A stretch of DNA of 64,000 nt from Candidatus Woesearchaeota archaeon (GTDB lineage: Archaea > Nanobdellota > Nanobdellia > Woesearchaeales > JAFGUC01), in contig JAFGUC010000006.1 in assembly GCA_016938695.1 (NCBI GenBank), forward strand, positions 347,491-411,490. Reading direction: 5' to 3'. Made by a program: the position numbers and the translations under genes. Shown piece after piece: positions 36,387-44,808 of the stretch. Position 1 is the stretch's first letter; every line of letters starts with the position of its first letter. The notes beneath the pieces were generated by a model, which was given only the letters and a program-made list of their open reading frames with translations, had not been told where the DNA came from and ran no database searches.

Positions 36387-38310
36387 AATTTGGTAGTTGT
36401 TCTTTTAATTTCTTGAGTTTGTTTCTTATGTCAATTGCTCGTTCGAATTCTAATTTAGACGCTGCTTCATTCATTTCTGCTTCGAGTTCTATAATCAAGT
36501 TTGGAATGTCGCTTTTTGGAATGTGTTTTGTGTCTGTTATTTCTACTTGTTTTTCTCTAATTGGTTTTATGATTGTTTGTGGTGTTATGTTATTTACTTT
36601 GTTGTATTCTATTTGTAAGTCTCGCCTTCTTTTTGTTTCTTGTATTGCTGTTCGCATTGAGTCAGTTATTCGGTCTGCATACATTACAACTCGTGAATTG
36701 TTGTTTCTTGCAGCTCGTCCAATTATTTGGATTAGACTTCTGTGGTTTCTTAAGAATCCTTCTTTGTCTGCGTCTAGAATTCCAATGAATCCTACTTCTG
36801 GAATGTCTAAGCCTTCTCTTAAAAGATTTATTCCTACTAGAACATCAAATTTTCCTAGTCGTAGTTCTCTTATTATTTCTGTTCGTTCTAGTGTGTCTAT
36901 TTCTGAATGTAGATATCTTGTTTTTATTTTGTTTTGGGATAAATATTCTGCTAGTTCTTCGGCTAGTTTTTTTGTTAGTGTTGTTAGCAGGACTCTGTTG
37001 TTTTGTTTTATTGTTTTTTCTATTTCTTGTTTAATGTCTTCGATTTGGTTTTTAGTTTTCCGGACTTCGACTAGTGGGTCCAAGAGTCCGGTTGGCCTAA
37101 TTATTTGTTCGACTACTTCTTTTGATTTTTTTAGTTCATAGTCTCCTGGAGTTGCTGAGACGAATATTGTTTTTTTGAAGTATTTCTCGAATTCTTCGAA
37201 TTGCAATGGTCTGTTGTCGTATGCACTTGGTAACCTGAATCCGTAGTCGATTAGTGATTTTTTTCTTGATCTATCGCCTTTATACATTCCGTGTGCTTGT
37301 GGAATTGTTTGGTGACTTTCATCAATTATTAATAAGAAGTCGTCTGGGAAGTAATCCATTAAAGTGTATGGTTTTTCTCCTTCCTTTCTATTATCAAAAT
37401 GTCTTGAGTAGTTTTCTATTCCTTTGCAGTAACCAGTTTCTTTAATCATTTCAAGGTCATACATTGTTCGTTGTTTTATTCTGTGTGCTATAAGTGGATC
37501 TTCAATTGTTTTTAGGTGTTCATCTAGTTCTTCTTTTATACTTTGGAATGCTTGTTCTTGTTCTTCTTCTGTTATCACGAAGTGTTTTGCTGGATATACG
37601 TAGAAATAGTTTGGTGTGTCTTGTAAATTGTTTGTTACTTTTTCTAGAATTGATATTCTTTCTATTATGTCGCCAAATAATTCTATTCTAATTGTACTTT
37701 CTCCGTATGCTGGAATTAAGTCAATTGTGTCTCCTTTTACTCTGAATCGACCTGGTTGAAGTTCTGTGTCGTTTCTTTCGTATTGGCTTGTTACTAGTTT
37801 TTGAATTAGTGCACTTCTTGATATTTCTTGGGATGTCTTAATTTCAAAACCAATGTTTTTGTAGTTTTCTGGGTTACCTAAACCGTATATGCATGAGATT
37901 GATGCTATTACTATTGTGTCTTTGTTTGATAATAGAGATGCTGTTGTTGCGTGACGCATTTCTTCTATTTTTGGATTGATTGCAGAATCTTTTTCTATGT
38001 ATTGGTCTTTTTGTGGAATGTATGACTCTGGTTGGTAATAATCGTAATATGATATGAAGTATTCTACGTGGTTATCGGGAAAGAAGTCTTTGAATTCGTT
38101 ATATAGTTGAGCTGCTAGTGTTTTGTTGTGTGCTAGAACTAGAGTTGGTTTTTGTATTTTATTTATTATATTAGCCATAGTAAACGTTTTTCCTGAGCCT
38201 GTTACTCCTAGTAAGGTTTGGAATTGGTTTGTTTTTAGGCTGTTTAGTAATAGCTTAATTGCTTCTGGTTGTGACCCTTTTGGCTTGAATTGGGATTTTA
38301 ATTTGAACAT
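36373..38310 (-). CDS. uvrB: Excinuclease ABC subunit B
   Basis: A full-length 645-residue UvrB: Walker A GVTGSGKTF (about 39-47), the damage-probing beta-hairpin ISYYDYYQPESYIPQ (about 88-102), DEXX box IDESHQT, SATPGDYE, the motif V/VI region LREGLDIPEV and QIIGRAARN, and a C-terminal UVR motif (EMNEAASKLEFERAIDIRNKL, about 610-630) that binds UvrC. It is the helicase-like damage verifier of nucleotide excision repair. The start is leaderless, with TATATAAA about 30 bases upstream. That promoter lacks the 17-base element seen at uvrA. MNT and HEPN genes follow in overlap. Confidence 0.97.
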   Translation of the reverse strand: MFKLKSQFKPKGSQPEAIKLLLNSLKTNQFQTLLGVTGSGKTFTMANIINKIQKPTLVLAHNKTLAAQLYNEFKDFFPDNHVEYFISYYDYYQPESYIPQKDQYIEKDSAINPKIEEMRHATTASLLSNKDTIVIASISCIYGLGNPENYKNIGFEIKTSQEISRSALIQKLVTSQYERNDTELQPGRFRVKGDTIDLIPAYGESTIRIELFGDIIERISILEKVTNNLQDTPNYFYVYPAKHFVITEEEQEQAFQSIKEELDEHLKTIEDPLIAHRIKQRTMYDLEMIKETGYCKGIENYSRHFDNRKEGEKPYTLMDYFPDDFLLIIDESHQTIPQAHGMYKGDRSRKKSLIDYGFRLPSAYDNRPLQFEEFEKYFKKTIFVSATPGDYELKKSKEVVEQIIRPTGLLDPLVEVRKTKNQIEDIKQEIEKTIKQNNRVLLTTLTKKLAEELAEYLSQNKIKTRYLHSEIDTLERTEIIRELRLGKFDVLVGINLLREGLDIPEVGFIGILDADKEGFLRNHRSLIQIIGRAARNNNSRVVMYADRITDSMRTAIQETKRRRDLQIEYNKVNNITPQTIIKPIREKQVEITDTKHIPKSDIPNLIIELEAEMNEAASKLEFERAIDIRNKLKKLKEQLPNYGKI

Positions 38311-38350
38311 GTTCTAGAAGTTTGATTTAATGTTTATATACGTTTTGTGT

Positions 38351-38488
38351 CTATCTTTTTATACTAGAATTTATTATTTTCTTAATGGTTTTACTTTTCA
38401 TTGATGATTCATCTTGAATCTTATCTGAAATCACATTAAAGCTAGTAAAACAAGACATTAAATTTATCTTTGAAATTATTTGTTTCAT
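38351..38488 (-). CDS. 45-residue hypothetical protein
   Basis: A short frame called because AGGTGAT, a good Shine-Dalgarno, lies a few bases before its ATG at 38488. The product starts MKQIISKINLMSCFTSF and has a Lys/Ser-rich basic end (KSKTIKKIINSSIKR). It lies 38 bases after the 448-residue gene and ends 40 bases before uvrB. No relatives are recognised; it may be a real small protein of the damage-element transcript. Confidence 0.45.
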   Translation of the reverse strand: MKQIISKINLMSCFTSFNVISDKIQDESSMKSKTIKKIINSSIKR

Positions 38489-38526
38489 GTTATCACCTAA
38501 TATTAGATAGTATTTAAATTTGTTTA

Positions 38527-39873
38527 TTATTTTAACGATTCTGATACAGATTTTGCTAAAACATCGACACAAAAACTACGAATTTCTTTTGATATTTTTT
38601 TGACTAATGATGGGTTTTTATTACGTTTTGCTTCAGTTAATTCTGAAAATTTTTGATAAATTTGTGCTGATAATTCTGCTAAATTGTAACTTATTTTTGA
38701 TAAATCTGATACGCTTTTATCTAACTCTTTAAGACTTATTAAAGGTGTTAAATTCGTAATTGAACCTGAAATTCCTCTTGTGTTAAGTTGTCTTGCTAAT
38801 GTTCGTGTATAGTCGCGCATGTAATAAACACGTATTTTCCTATTTTGAGATTCTAAACCGTTAATCTGATTATTTAATAATCCTCGAAAATTATCTAGTG
38901 ATTTAACTAAAACATCTCTTGTTTCTTGAATCTGTGTCTCATCTAGAGATTCAATTTCAGATGTTTTTTGTAGTTCTTGTAATATACTTCGTTGAATATT
39001 TAATAATGCCCGTTTTTCTATTTCTTGTAATTCAATTTGTATGTGAAATAATACTTGATCAAATATTGTTATATAAATAAATGGTAATATTTGTTTAAGC
39101 TTATCTTTTCCAAAATTAGAAGTTATTACCGAATTGTTAGCTGAATCGTATAAAATATCTATCCTAGGTCTACTTCGTTGTGGAATTGATATCTTGTCAA
39201 AAATATTATTTTCAATTTCAACTCTATCTAAATTATCAATTTCAGAAACTTCAGCCTTATCGGTTTCATAATTGATTACAGTTATATTACATTTGTCAAA
39301 GATCCATAAATATAATAATTTTTGAATATTTACTAATATTCTTTTCAAAGCTTCATTTAAATTTATTCCTGCGTCTTTTGCTATTTTTGATACAGATGCT
39401 CTACTCAAATATTCTATTGTTTTTCGATCTAAAAATGAGTTATCCAAATCAGGATGGTCATATATATCTGATAAAATATTTTGCAATAGTAGACTAACTG
39501 TTTCATAATCCCCCATCCCGGATTCATTTGCTTTTGCAATAAAACTAGATATTTGTGTAATAATCTCATCTTTAAATGATATCGATTTTTTTGCTTCTTC
39601 ACTATTGTAATATTCAATATGTTTTTCTTTAATTTTTTCAATTAAATCAGATATTAAATAATCAAAATCTGTAATTTCAGAATAGGGTACATTTTTAGCT
39701 TCAATTTGAAATAAATTATCGTCTATTTTGTTTATTTTTATTCTGTTATCAACTATTAGATCTTCAATTTCTTTGTACGAAATATCTGGAGACTTTAAAA
39801 TAATTCTAATGAAATCTTTAACAGATGTTATATTCAATTTTTTGATTTTTGTTATCTTTCTTGAATTAGACAT
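38527..39873 (-). CDS. Uncharacterised 448-residue helical protein under the uvrA/dinB-type element
   Basis: I do not recognise the family. The protein is cytoplasmic, mostly helical and Glu/Lys/Ile-rich. The N-terminal 90 residues look like a small alpha/beta domain; there is a long amphipathic or coiled-coil region (about 260-370: QIELQEIEKRALLNIQRSI, ETRDVLVKSLDNFRGLL, YYMRDYTRTLARQL) and a helical end. Its promoter has a TATA box (39894-39901) about 28 bases before the ATG and, 16 bases further up, the same 17-base element that precedes uvrA and, nearly so, dinB. This suggests a damage-induced role. It follows the HerA cluster on the same strand. Confidence 0.75.
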   Translation of the reverse strand: MSNSRKITKIKKLNITSVKDFIRIILKSPDISYKEIEDLIVDNRIKINKIDDNLFQIEAKNVPYSEITDFDYLISDLIEKIKEKHIEYYNSEEAKKSISFKDEIITQISSFIAKANESGMGDYETVSLLLQNILSDIYDHPDLDNSFLDRKTIEYLSRASVSKIAKDAGINLNEALKRILVNIQKLLYLWIFDKCNITVINYETDKAEVSEIDNLDRVEIENNIFDKISIPQRSRPRIDILYDSANNSVITSNFGKDKLKQILPFIYITIFDQVLFHIQIELQEIEKRALLNIQRSILQELQKTSEIESLDETQIQETRDVLVKSLDNFRGLLNNQINGLESQNRKIRVYYMRDYTRTLARQLNTRGISGSITNLTPLISLKELDKSVSDLSKISYNLAELSAQIYQKFSELTEAKRNKNPSLVKKISKEIRSFCVDVLAKSVSESLK

Positions 39874-39916
39874 AAGTTATAAATAAAAAATTAAATATAA
39901 ATGATTTGCTACTAGG

Positions 39917-39933
39917 AGTCTAGTGTCTTGTGA
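39917..39933 (-). promoter_or_regulatory. 17-base element upstream of the 448-residue gene, identical to the uvrA element
   Basis: On the minus strand it reads TCACAAGACACTAGACT, identical over 17 bases to 51686-51702 and near-identical to 25759-25775. It lies 16 bases upstream of the TATA box at 39894-39901, in the same orientation to transcription as at uvrA and dinB. Confidence 0.7.
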
Positions 39934-39976
39934 GTTATGTCGATCATATATGCAATAATTTAATTTATTTTGATAT

Positions 39977-40747
39977 TTACCCATATACTTGAACATAAAT
40001 CTTATACGTTCCTTCATTGTCATCATAAATATCATCATTAATTGCGAGTTCTAATATTCCATCATATTCGGAAATTAACTCTAGGTATTCTCCAACAAAT
40101 TTACAATGATAATCAGATGTTGAATTTGTTTTTAATCTCATAACTAGTGCTAAAGGTGTTATTTTTGGACAAAGACCTGTATTTGTTGACCAAGATACAT
40201 TTATTCCCTTTGGTGTAGATAATGTTGTGTAATCACTAAATCTAACTTTTCCTGCAGCACCTATTTTTAGCTTATTATTTTTTTGAATTCTTATTTCTGT
40301 ATTATACCAAAGTTTTTTATTAGAATTTAGTTCTATTATTTTGCTCTCTAAAAGTGTAATTTCATCTTCTTTTTCTTCAGTTCTATTTATTGGTGCCATA
40401 GTTACTACTATTTTTTGCTCTGTTATATTTGTGATTTTGGTTTTAATATCTGATATGTTATCTAAAGTAATATCTGTTTGGTTATCCTCATTTTGGACAG
40501 AATTATTGTCAAAGTAAGTATCATTTTTAATTGGAGTAATTTCTTTAGAAGTTGCAATTGTTATTGAATTGTTAATATAACTTACTACAACACTAAAAAT
40601 TAGTATTGATGAAATAAATATTAATAAAAAAATAATCTCATTATAAAATCTAAAATGAACTCTAAAACCACATTTTGAACAAAATTTACTATTAGATTTT
40701 AATTTCGTATTACAATTTCTACAATATCTAATTTGTTTTTTCACCAC
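39977..40747 (-). CDS. Membrane protein with N-terminal zinc ribbon and extracytoplasmic domain
   Basis: I choose a GTG start near 40747 (others at 40756 and 40744), which limits overlap with the upstream gene to about 20 bases. The roughly 256 residues open with a zinc ribbon (YCRNCNTKL, FCSKCGFRV), then one membrane helix (IIFLLIFISSILIFSVVV), an Asn/Thr/Glu-rich linker and an extracytoplasmic beta-rich domain. The adjacent product ends with the same kind of zinc ribbon, so the two may have arisen together or bind each other. It belongs to the HerA transcript. Function unknown. Confidence 0.7.
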   Translation of the reverse strand: MVKKQIRYCRNCNTKLKSNSKFCSKCGFRVHFRFYNEIIFLLIFISSILIFSVVVSYINNSITIATSKEITPIKNDTYFDNNSVQNEDNQTDITLDNISDIKTKITNITEQKIVVTMAPINRTEEKEDEITLLESKIIELNSNKKLWYNTEIRIQKNNKLKIGAAGKVRFSDYTTLSTPKGINVSWSTNTGLCPKITPLALVMRLKTNSTSDYHCKFVGEYLELISEYDGILELAINDDIYDDNEGTYKIYVQVYG

Positions 40748-41447
40748 ATTGTTCACAAAATTTTTGAGTTTTTTTTGTTGGATAACCACAATTTTTGCAA
40801 AATTCAGTATTTTTCTTATCTATAATAAAACTATACTTAGAAGCAAATCCTTTTGTTAATATGCTTTTATTTAAGTCGTATTTAATCTGATTTATTTTAG
40901 CAATTGATCTTTTAAAACTTAAAGTTAAAGATTGATTTTGTTCATTACAATTATGACATGCTGTCTCTAATGTATTATATTTTTCATTATAAACTTTAAG
41001 TTCAGTTTGTAAATTATTTTTAGTTTCGGTTAAATTTTTTATTTGTTTTTCTTTTTCTAACTCTATGTTTTTTAGTTTAACTAGTTCAAGTTTATGATTA
41101 TTTTCTTGTTCACTAATTAATTCGAGATTTTGCTTTAATTCATATATTCTAGATTTATTTTCTTTATCTTTATTTTCCAAGTCTTTTATTTGTTTTTTTA
41201 ATTGAGGTAACTCTTCTTTTTTTAAGTATTCAAATTCTTCTCGTTCAGTCGCTTCTTTTTTTAGTCTTTTGATCTCTGTTTCAGAGCGCTTTTTACTTTC
41301 TTCCTCATCAAAATTATTTACTAAAGCAGAATATTCTTCACGATCACTAATTCGTATGATTTTTAATTTTTTTGAAAAGTTTTCTGATGCAAACTTGATA
41401 AAACATTTTCCTGGTTCTGATACTCTTATTTGATAAATATTTTGCAT
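40728..41447 (-). CDS. C-terminal half of a HerA-type ATPase, split off by a frameshift: end of ATPase core, coiled coil, zinc ribbon
   Basis: The first 40 residues ([30 protein letters not shown]) look like the end of a HerA/VirB4-type ATPase core and are in the +1 frame relative to the upstream ATPase, overlapping it by 101 bases. Then comes a long charged coiled coil (about 45-180) and a zinc ribbon at the end (FCKNCGYPTKKTQKFCEQCG). Removing one A from the run of four at 41440-41443 would join both frames into a single protein of about 565 residues. It is therefore probably not a separate gene but a part of the ATPase, disrupted or expressed by frameshifting. Confidence 0.75.
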   Translation of the reverse strand: MQNIYQIRVSEPGKCFIKFASENFSKKLKIIRISDREEYSALVNNFDEEESKKRSETEIKRLKKEATEREEFEYLKKEELPQLKKQIKDLENKDKENKSRIYELKQNLELISEQENNHKLELVKLKNIELEKEKQIKNLTETKNNLQTELKVYNEKYNTLETACHNCNEQNQSLTLSFKRSIAKINQIKYDLNKSILTKGFASKYSFIIDKKNTEFCKNCGYPTKKTQKFCEQCGEKTN

Positions 41448-42339
41448 CTTTTGCTAAACTACACTGGAAAGACATAATTGTACCAACATTTGCTAAAATC
41501 GTTTCTGAAAAATCCGTTGGTCTTTGTGATGCTAAAATTACACCTACTCCGTATTTTCGAGATTCTCTTAATAATAAATCAACAGGTGAACCTTCATAAG
41601 TAACTCTATGTGCTTCATCAATTATACAAAATAATTCTATACCTTCTTTTGATTGACCTTTAAGGTAAAAATAATTTATTAATTTATTAAGAATTATTTC
41701 CGCAATCATACTTTTTATTTCATCTGTTGGAAATTCTTTAAGTTGTATAACACTAACTTGTGTTGTCATAGTATTAAATGGTAATGATGTTTCCTTAGCA
41801 TCCATGAAGATATCAGTATCAAAAACAATTGATAATTTTGCTAGTAAACTTTCAGTCTTACGTCTTTCAAAATTATTTTCAAGAATTTCTTTAAAATGTG
41901 AAAAAGGTAATAGTTTAAAATTTCCAGAATTTTCTTTTTTTAAATCTTTTATTTTTGAATCTTGATAAAATGTTTTTATTGCTTCTCTAATAATTGCTTC
42001 TTGAATTTCTCCTAGAGAAAAAATTTTAGCAAAAATTTTAGCAATTTTATAAGTTACATCAATTGGTCTTTCTCCCACTTGAATTTCTAAAGGATGAATA
42101 GTAGTATTATCTAATTTAATTAAGTTATCGGCTAATATTGTAAAATCATTATGAAAATCAATTATTAATGTTGAAACTTTTTTATTTTTCAGTTCCATAC
42201 TTATTACTTTTAATGTCTCTGTTTTACCTGAACCTGAACCACCAATTAGAACTAAGTGAGGACTTCTTTGAGACTGTGAATCCCAAAATAATTTATCGGT
42301 ATTATTATTTCCTAACCAAATATTAGTGTCTTTTTTCAT
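41347..42339 (-). CDS. HerA/VirB4-like ATPase, N-terminal part (frameshifted)
   Basis: The 330 residues hold a FtsK/HerA-family ATPase: [14 protein letters not shown] (start of the domain), Walker [11 protein letters not shown] (about 33-42), LIIDFHNDF, Walker [11 protein letters not shown] (about 243-252), and the sensor [12 protein letters not shown]. The last residues after LAKDAKYLS are unlike the family and the family-like sequence continues in the +1 frame. HerA ATPases translocate DNA in repair with NurA and in many defence systems with partner nucleases or sirtuins; no nurA is adjacent. The start forms ATGA with the preceding hsd chimera. Confidence 0.82.
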   Translation of the reverse strand: MKKDTNIWLGNNNTDKLFWDSQSQRSPHLVLIGGSGSGKTETLKVISMELKNKKVSTLIIDFHNDFTILADNLIKLDNTTIHPLEIQVGERPIDVTYKIAKIFAKIFSLGEIQEAIIREAIKTFYQDSKIKDLKKENSGNFKLLPFSHFKEILENNFERRKTESLLAKLSIVFDTDIFMDAKETSLPFNTMTTQVSVIQLKEFPTDEIKSMIAEIILNKLINYFYLKGQSKEGIELFCIIDEAHRVTYEGSPVDLLLRESRKYGVGVILASQRPTDFSETILANVGTIMSFQCSLAKDAKYLSNKSIRTRKMFYQVCIRKLFKKIKNHTN

Positions 42340-43043
42340 TTTTTCTTGTCCGCAACTACCATTGAATTTGGCTCTGTAAAATATGAATCTAAATCATCTT
42401 CTTCAATCCATTTATTGGATAAACACTCGGCTTGTTCTAATATTAAATCTGTTGCCATTGCTGTTTTATCTGGAGGATAACCGTATCGTTTAAGTAATCT
42501 TTTTACAATCACTCGTAATCCTGCTCGAACATTTTCACGGAATTTCCAATCAATTGATGTGTTTTTTCTAACTGTTTCTGCTATTTCTCGTGCAATTTTC
42601 TTTAATACTTCATCGCCAAGACCTATTGTTCCGATTAAATCAATGAGTTCTCCAAGTCTTCTTTTATCAAGAGCAGGTCTTGCATAATCTTTTGGAAGAA
42701 CGCCTTTTAGTGAGGGGTTTTCTTTTTCAATTGACTCCATCGCATCATCAATTATTTTGCCAATTTCTGTTTGTTTAGCATGGTCTTGAATATATCCCCA
42801 ACGAGCATTTTTGGGAACCCAAAAAACTCTTTCGGCAATATATTCATCTTTATCTTCAGGATCTCCTTCTGGATCATTTACTAATTTATTATATGTTACT
42901 TCAAAACTATCAGAAATATATTTTAGAAATATTAAACCTAAAACAACGTGCTTATATTCAGCAGCATCCATGTTATTACGCATTTTGTCTGCAGCACTCC
43001 ATAATTTAACTTCAAATCCCAATCCATGACCATTTGTTGTCAT
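42336..43043 (-). CDS. Type I restriction remnant: HsdM N-terminus fused in frame to HsdR C-terminus
   Basis: The 235-residue product has two halves from different subunits. Residues 1-145 are the helical N-terminal domain of HsdM ([35 protein letters not shown], split by position 16-50; [16 protein letters not shown]). Directly after that, residues 146-225 match the C-terminal domain of HsdR ([45 protein letters not shown]). The methylase catalytic domain, any specificity subunit and the HsdR nuclease and helicase domains are absent. The simplest reading is a deletion joining hsdM to hsdR in frame. GGGGGTT before the ATG and a TATA box upstream suggest it is still expressed. It overlaps the HerA start. 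Confidence 0.88.
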   Translation of the reverse strand: MTTNGHGLGFEVKLWSAADKMRNNMDAAEYKHVVLGLIFLKYISDSFEVTYNKLVNDPEGDPEDKDEYIAERVFWVPKNARWGYIQDHAKQTEIGKIIDDAMESIEKENPSLKGVLPKDYARPALDKRRLGELIDLIGTIGLGDEVLKKIAREIAETVRKNTSIDWKFRENVRAGLRVIVKRLLKRYGYPPDKTAMATDLILEQAECLSNKWIEEDDLDSYFTEPNSMVVADKKK

Positions 43044-43096
43044 ATTTTTAACCCCCAGCTTGTATAACTAATTATTAATATAATTATTTATAAACC

Positions 43097-43146
43097 TTTA
43101 TCCTATTTGCTTGTTAGATAGCCAACAAAGAGCCAAACAGGATAAA
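43097..43146. repeat. Long imperfect inverted repeat between the hsd remnant and the nuclease gene
   Basis: Arms TTTATCCTATTTG (43097-43109) and CAAACAGGATAAA (43134-43146) pair over 13 positions with one mismatch. The 24-base loop contains a smaller TTGTT/AACAA pairing. It lies between two divergent genes, upstream of the nuclease TATA box (TTTATAAAC, about 43169). It could be an operator, a hairpin in the leader, or the end of a lost element. Confidence 0.6.
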
Positions 43147-43198
43147 AATCTCAAAAATATCACCATACATTTATAAACAAAAAACACTAAATAATTCT

Positions 43199-44176
43199 AT
43201 GGAAAGCTTGGACTTGAACATATTTAATTATGCTACAAAAGAACTTTCATTGGATGCTTTTCTATCATGGCTTCTTGCTCACTACAACTACCCAAAATCA
43301 GAATTATACGAAATTGCAAAACGATTCATTGCAAAAATAATTGATAATATTAAATTACCATCAACTATTGATATAAAACTTCAGGAGAAAAAAAGAGATA
43401 TTACAATTTATCTAATGAATAATAAATCAGATATTTATCACGTAATTTTTATAGAAGATAAAATGGATACTTCAATCCATGACTCTCAAATACAAAGATA
43501 TTTTAAGGATATTAAAAATTATTCAATTACTCCAGTTTTCTTCAAATTAGGATATTTAAAAAATCAAGAAATAGTTGATCTTAGTAATATAAAAAAAGAT
43601 ATAACAAATTTAATAATATTCTCCCAAAAGGAGATATTTAATTTGTTTAATGTAAAAACTTCAAATAAATTATATAATGATTGGTTTGAATACTTTAATT
43701 CAATAAATATTTCAAATATTGAAATTAATAACTCAACTAAATTAGATTTATTGACTGGTCCATCTTTTTTAAAGTCAAAATTTCTAAAATTGAAGATATT
43801 GGATCTGTTTGGCCAAGCATTAAACAATGAATATTCAATAGGTACGTACCATAATAGTGCAGCAATATATTGCTGGATTTATCCAGAAAAAATAAAAAAT
43901 AGTCGATTTGAATATATGATTTCAATTTTAAATGATAAAATTTCACTCCATTTACATGCCTATAATAAAACTCAGAGTGAAATTAATAACATAATAAAAG
44001 AACTAAAAAATTCCAAATTTTGGAAACCCATTAATCATAAAAAATCAATTGCAACAGTGAAAACTTTAGTTGATTTCACTTTTTCATTTGGAGAATTAAA
44101 AGAGTTATTTTCTTCTGCAATTATAGAAATGAACTATATTTTGAATTTACCCGAAAATAACAACAAACATTTTTAA
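43199..44176 (+). CDS. PD-(D/E)XK nuclease-superfamily protein (PDDEXK_4 type)
   Basis: The 325 residues begin NIFNYATKELSLDAFLSWLLA, the usual opening of PDDEXK_4 proteins. A nuclease core follows: RDITIYLM (metal-binding Asp, about 70), VIFIEDKMDTSIHDSQIQRY (the E-x-K pair and the conserved Q-xx-Y, about 88-107). The C-terminal half is helical with an aromatic WIYPEKI stretch. Such proteins are frequent in defence islands and plasmids. It is divergent from the hsd-HerA operon, with a TATA box about 30 bases upstream. Probably a DNA endonuclease; partner unknown. Confidence 0.83.
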   Translation: MESLDLNIFNYATKELSLDAFLSWLLAHYNYPKSELYEIAKRFIAKIIDNIKLPSTIDIKLQEKKRDITIYLMNNKSDIYHVIFIEDKMDTSIHDSQIQRYFKDIKNYSITPVFFKLGYLKNQEIVDLSNIKKDITNLIIFSQKEIFNLFNVKTSNKLYNDWFEYFNSINISNIEINNSTKLDLLTGPSFLKSKFLKLKILDLFGQALNNEYSIGTYHNSAAIYCWIYPEKIKNSRFEYMISILNDKISLHLHAYNKTQSEINNIIKELKNSKFWKPINHKKSIATVKTLVDFTFSFGELKELFSSAIIEMNYILNLPENNNKHF

Positions 44177-44199
44177 ACATAAAAAAAATTAAACTAGAA

Positions 44200-44808
44200 A
44201 TGAAATCATTAATAATCTACGCACATCCCGAAACAGAGGGTCATAATAAAAAAGTAAAAGACGCTATCGAAGAACTTCTTAAAACAAGCAACCAAGAAAC
44301 TGTCACAATCAATCTCTACAAAGGTAAATTCAATCCAGTTTTAGAAAAAGAAGAACTCTACACAATCGGAAACGATAAAATAAGCAAACAAGCTAAAAAG
44401 TATCAAGAATTATTAAGCGAAGCAGATAGAATCATTGTAATTCACCCTGTTTGGTGGAATTCAATGCCAGCAATTCTAAAAGGATTTTATGACAAGGTTT
44501 TAACACCACATTACGCTTATCAATTCAGCGATAAAGGAGTGCCAGAAGGATTATTAAAAGAAAAGAAAGTTGCGATTATCTACACAACTGGTGGACCTAA
44601 AATATATGAACTTTTAATCGGAAAGGCAAGAGGAATAAAAGCCGAATTAAAGGATATTTGGGGTTTTTGCGGTGTTAAAGGAAAAGCGTATGGAATATAC
44701 AACGCAAAAAATGAACCAAATGAACAAGAAATTGACAAAATCGCAAGAAAAGCAATTAAATATCTTAGTTTAGACACTCAGGTAATTACTGAGGAGTTGG
44801 TTGAATAA
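44200..44808 (+). CDS. NAD(P)H:quinone oxidoreductase-like flavoprotein (flavodoxin_2)
   Basis: A 202-residue flavodoxin-fold reductase: LIIYAHPETEGHNKKV (FMN/FAD phosphate loop), IIVIHPVWWNSMPAILKGFYDKVL (about 84-107, isoalloxazine contacts) and TTGGPKIYELL. It resembles MdaB/KefF/YheR enzymes that reduce quinones or act with potassium efflux channels. Codon use is richer in AAC and ATC than in the neighbours, hinting at recent transfer. It overlaps the convergent cupin gene by 23 bases. Confidence 0.9.
   Translation: MKSLIIYAHPETEGHNKKVKDAIEELLKTSNQETVTINLYKGKFNPVLEKEELYTIGNDKISKQAKKYQELLSEADRIIVIHPVWWNSMPAILKGFYDKVLTPHYAYQFSDKGVPEGLLKEKKVAIIYTTGGPKIYELLIGKARGIKAELKDIWGFCGVKGKAYGIYNAKNEPNEQEIDKIARKAIKYLSLDTQVITEELVE

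Noticed and set aside
36413..37141. 242-codon plus-strand open frame
   Set aside because: It lies wholly antisense to uvrB, has a Ser/Phe/Leu-rich shadow composition and no promoter or ribosome site.
38311..38370. 17-base damage-type element upstream of uvrB
   Set aside because: Only a short GTGTCT-like match exists and not at the 14-16 base distance from the TATA box; I do not count uvrB as a member.
43044..43198. tRNA or small structured RNA gene in the accessory-region gap
   Set aside because: The inverted repeat is A/T-rich without cloverleaf features or a terminator; I list it only as a repeat.
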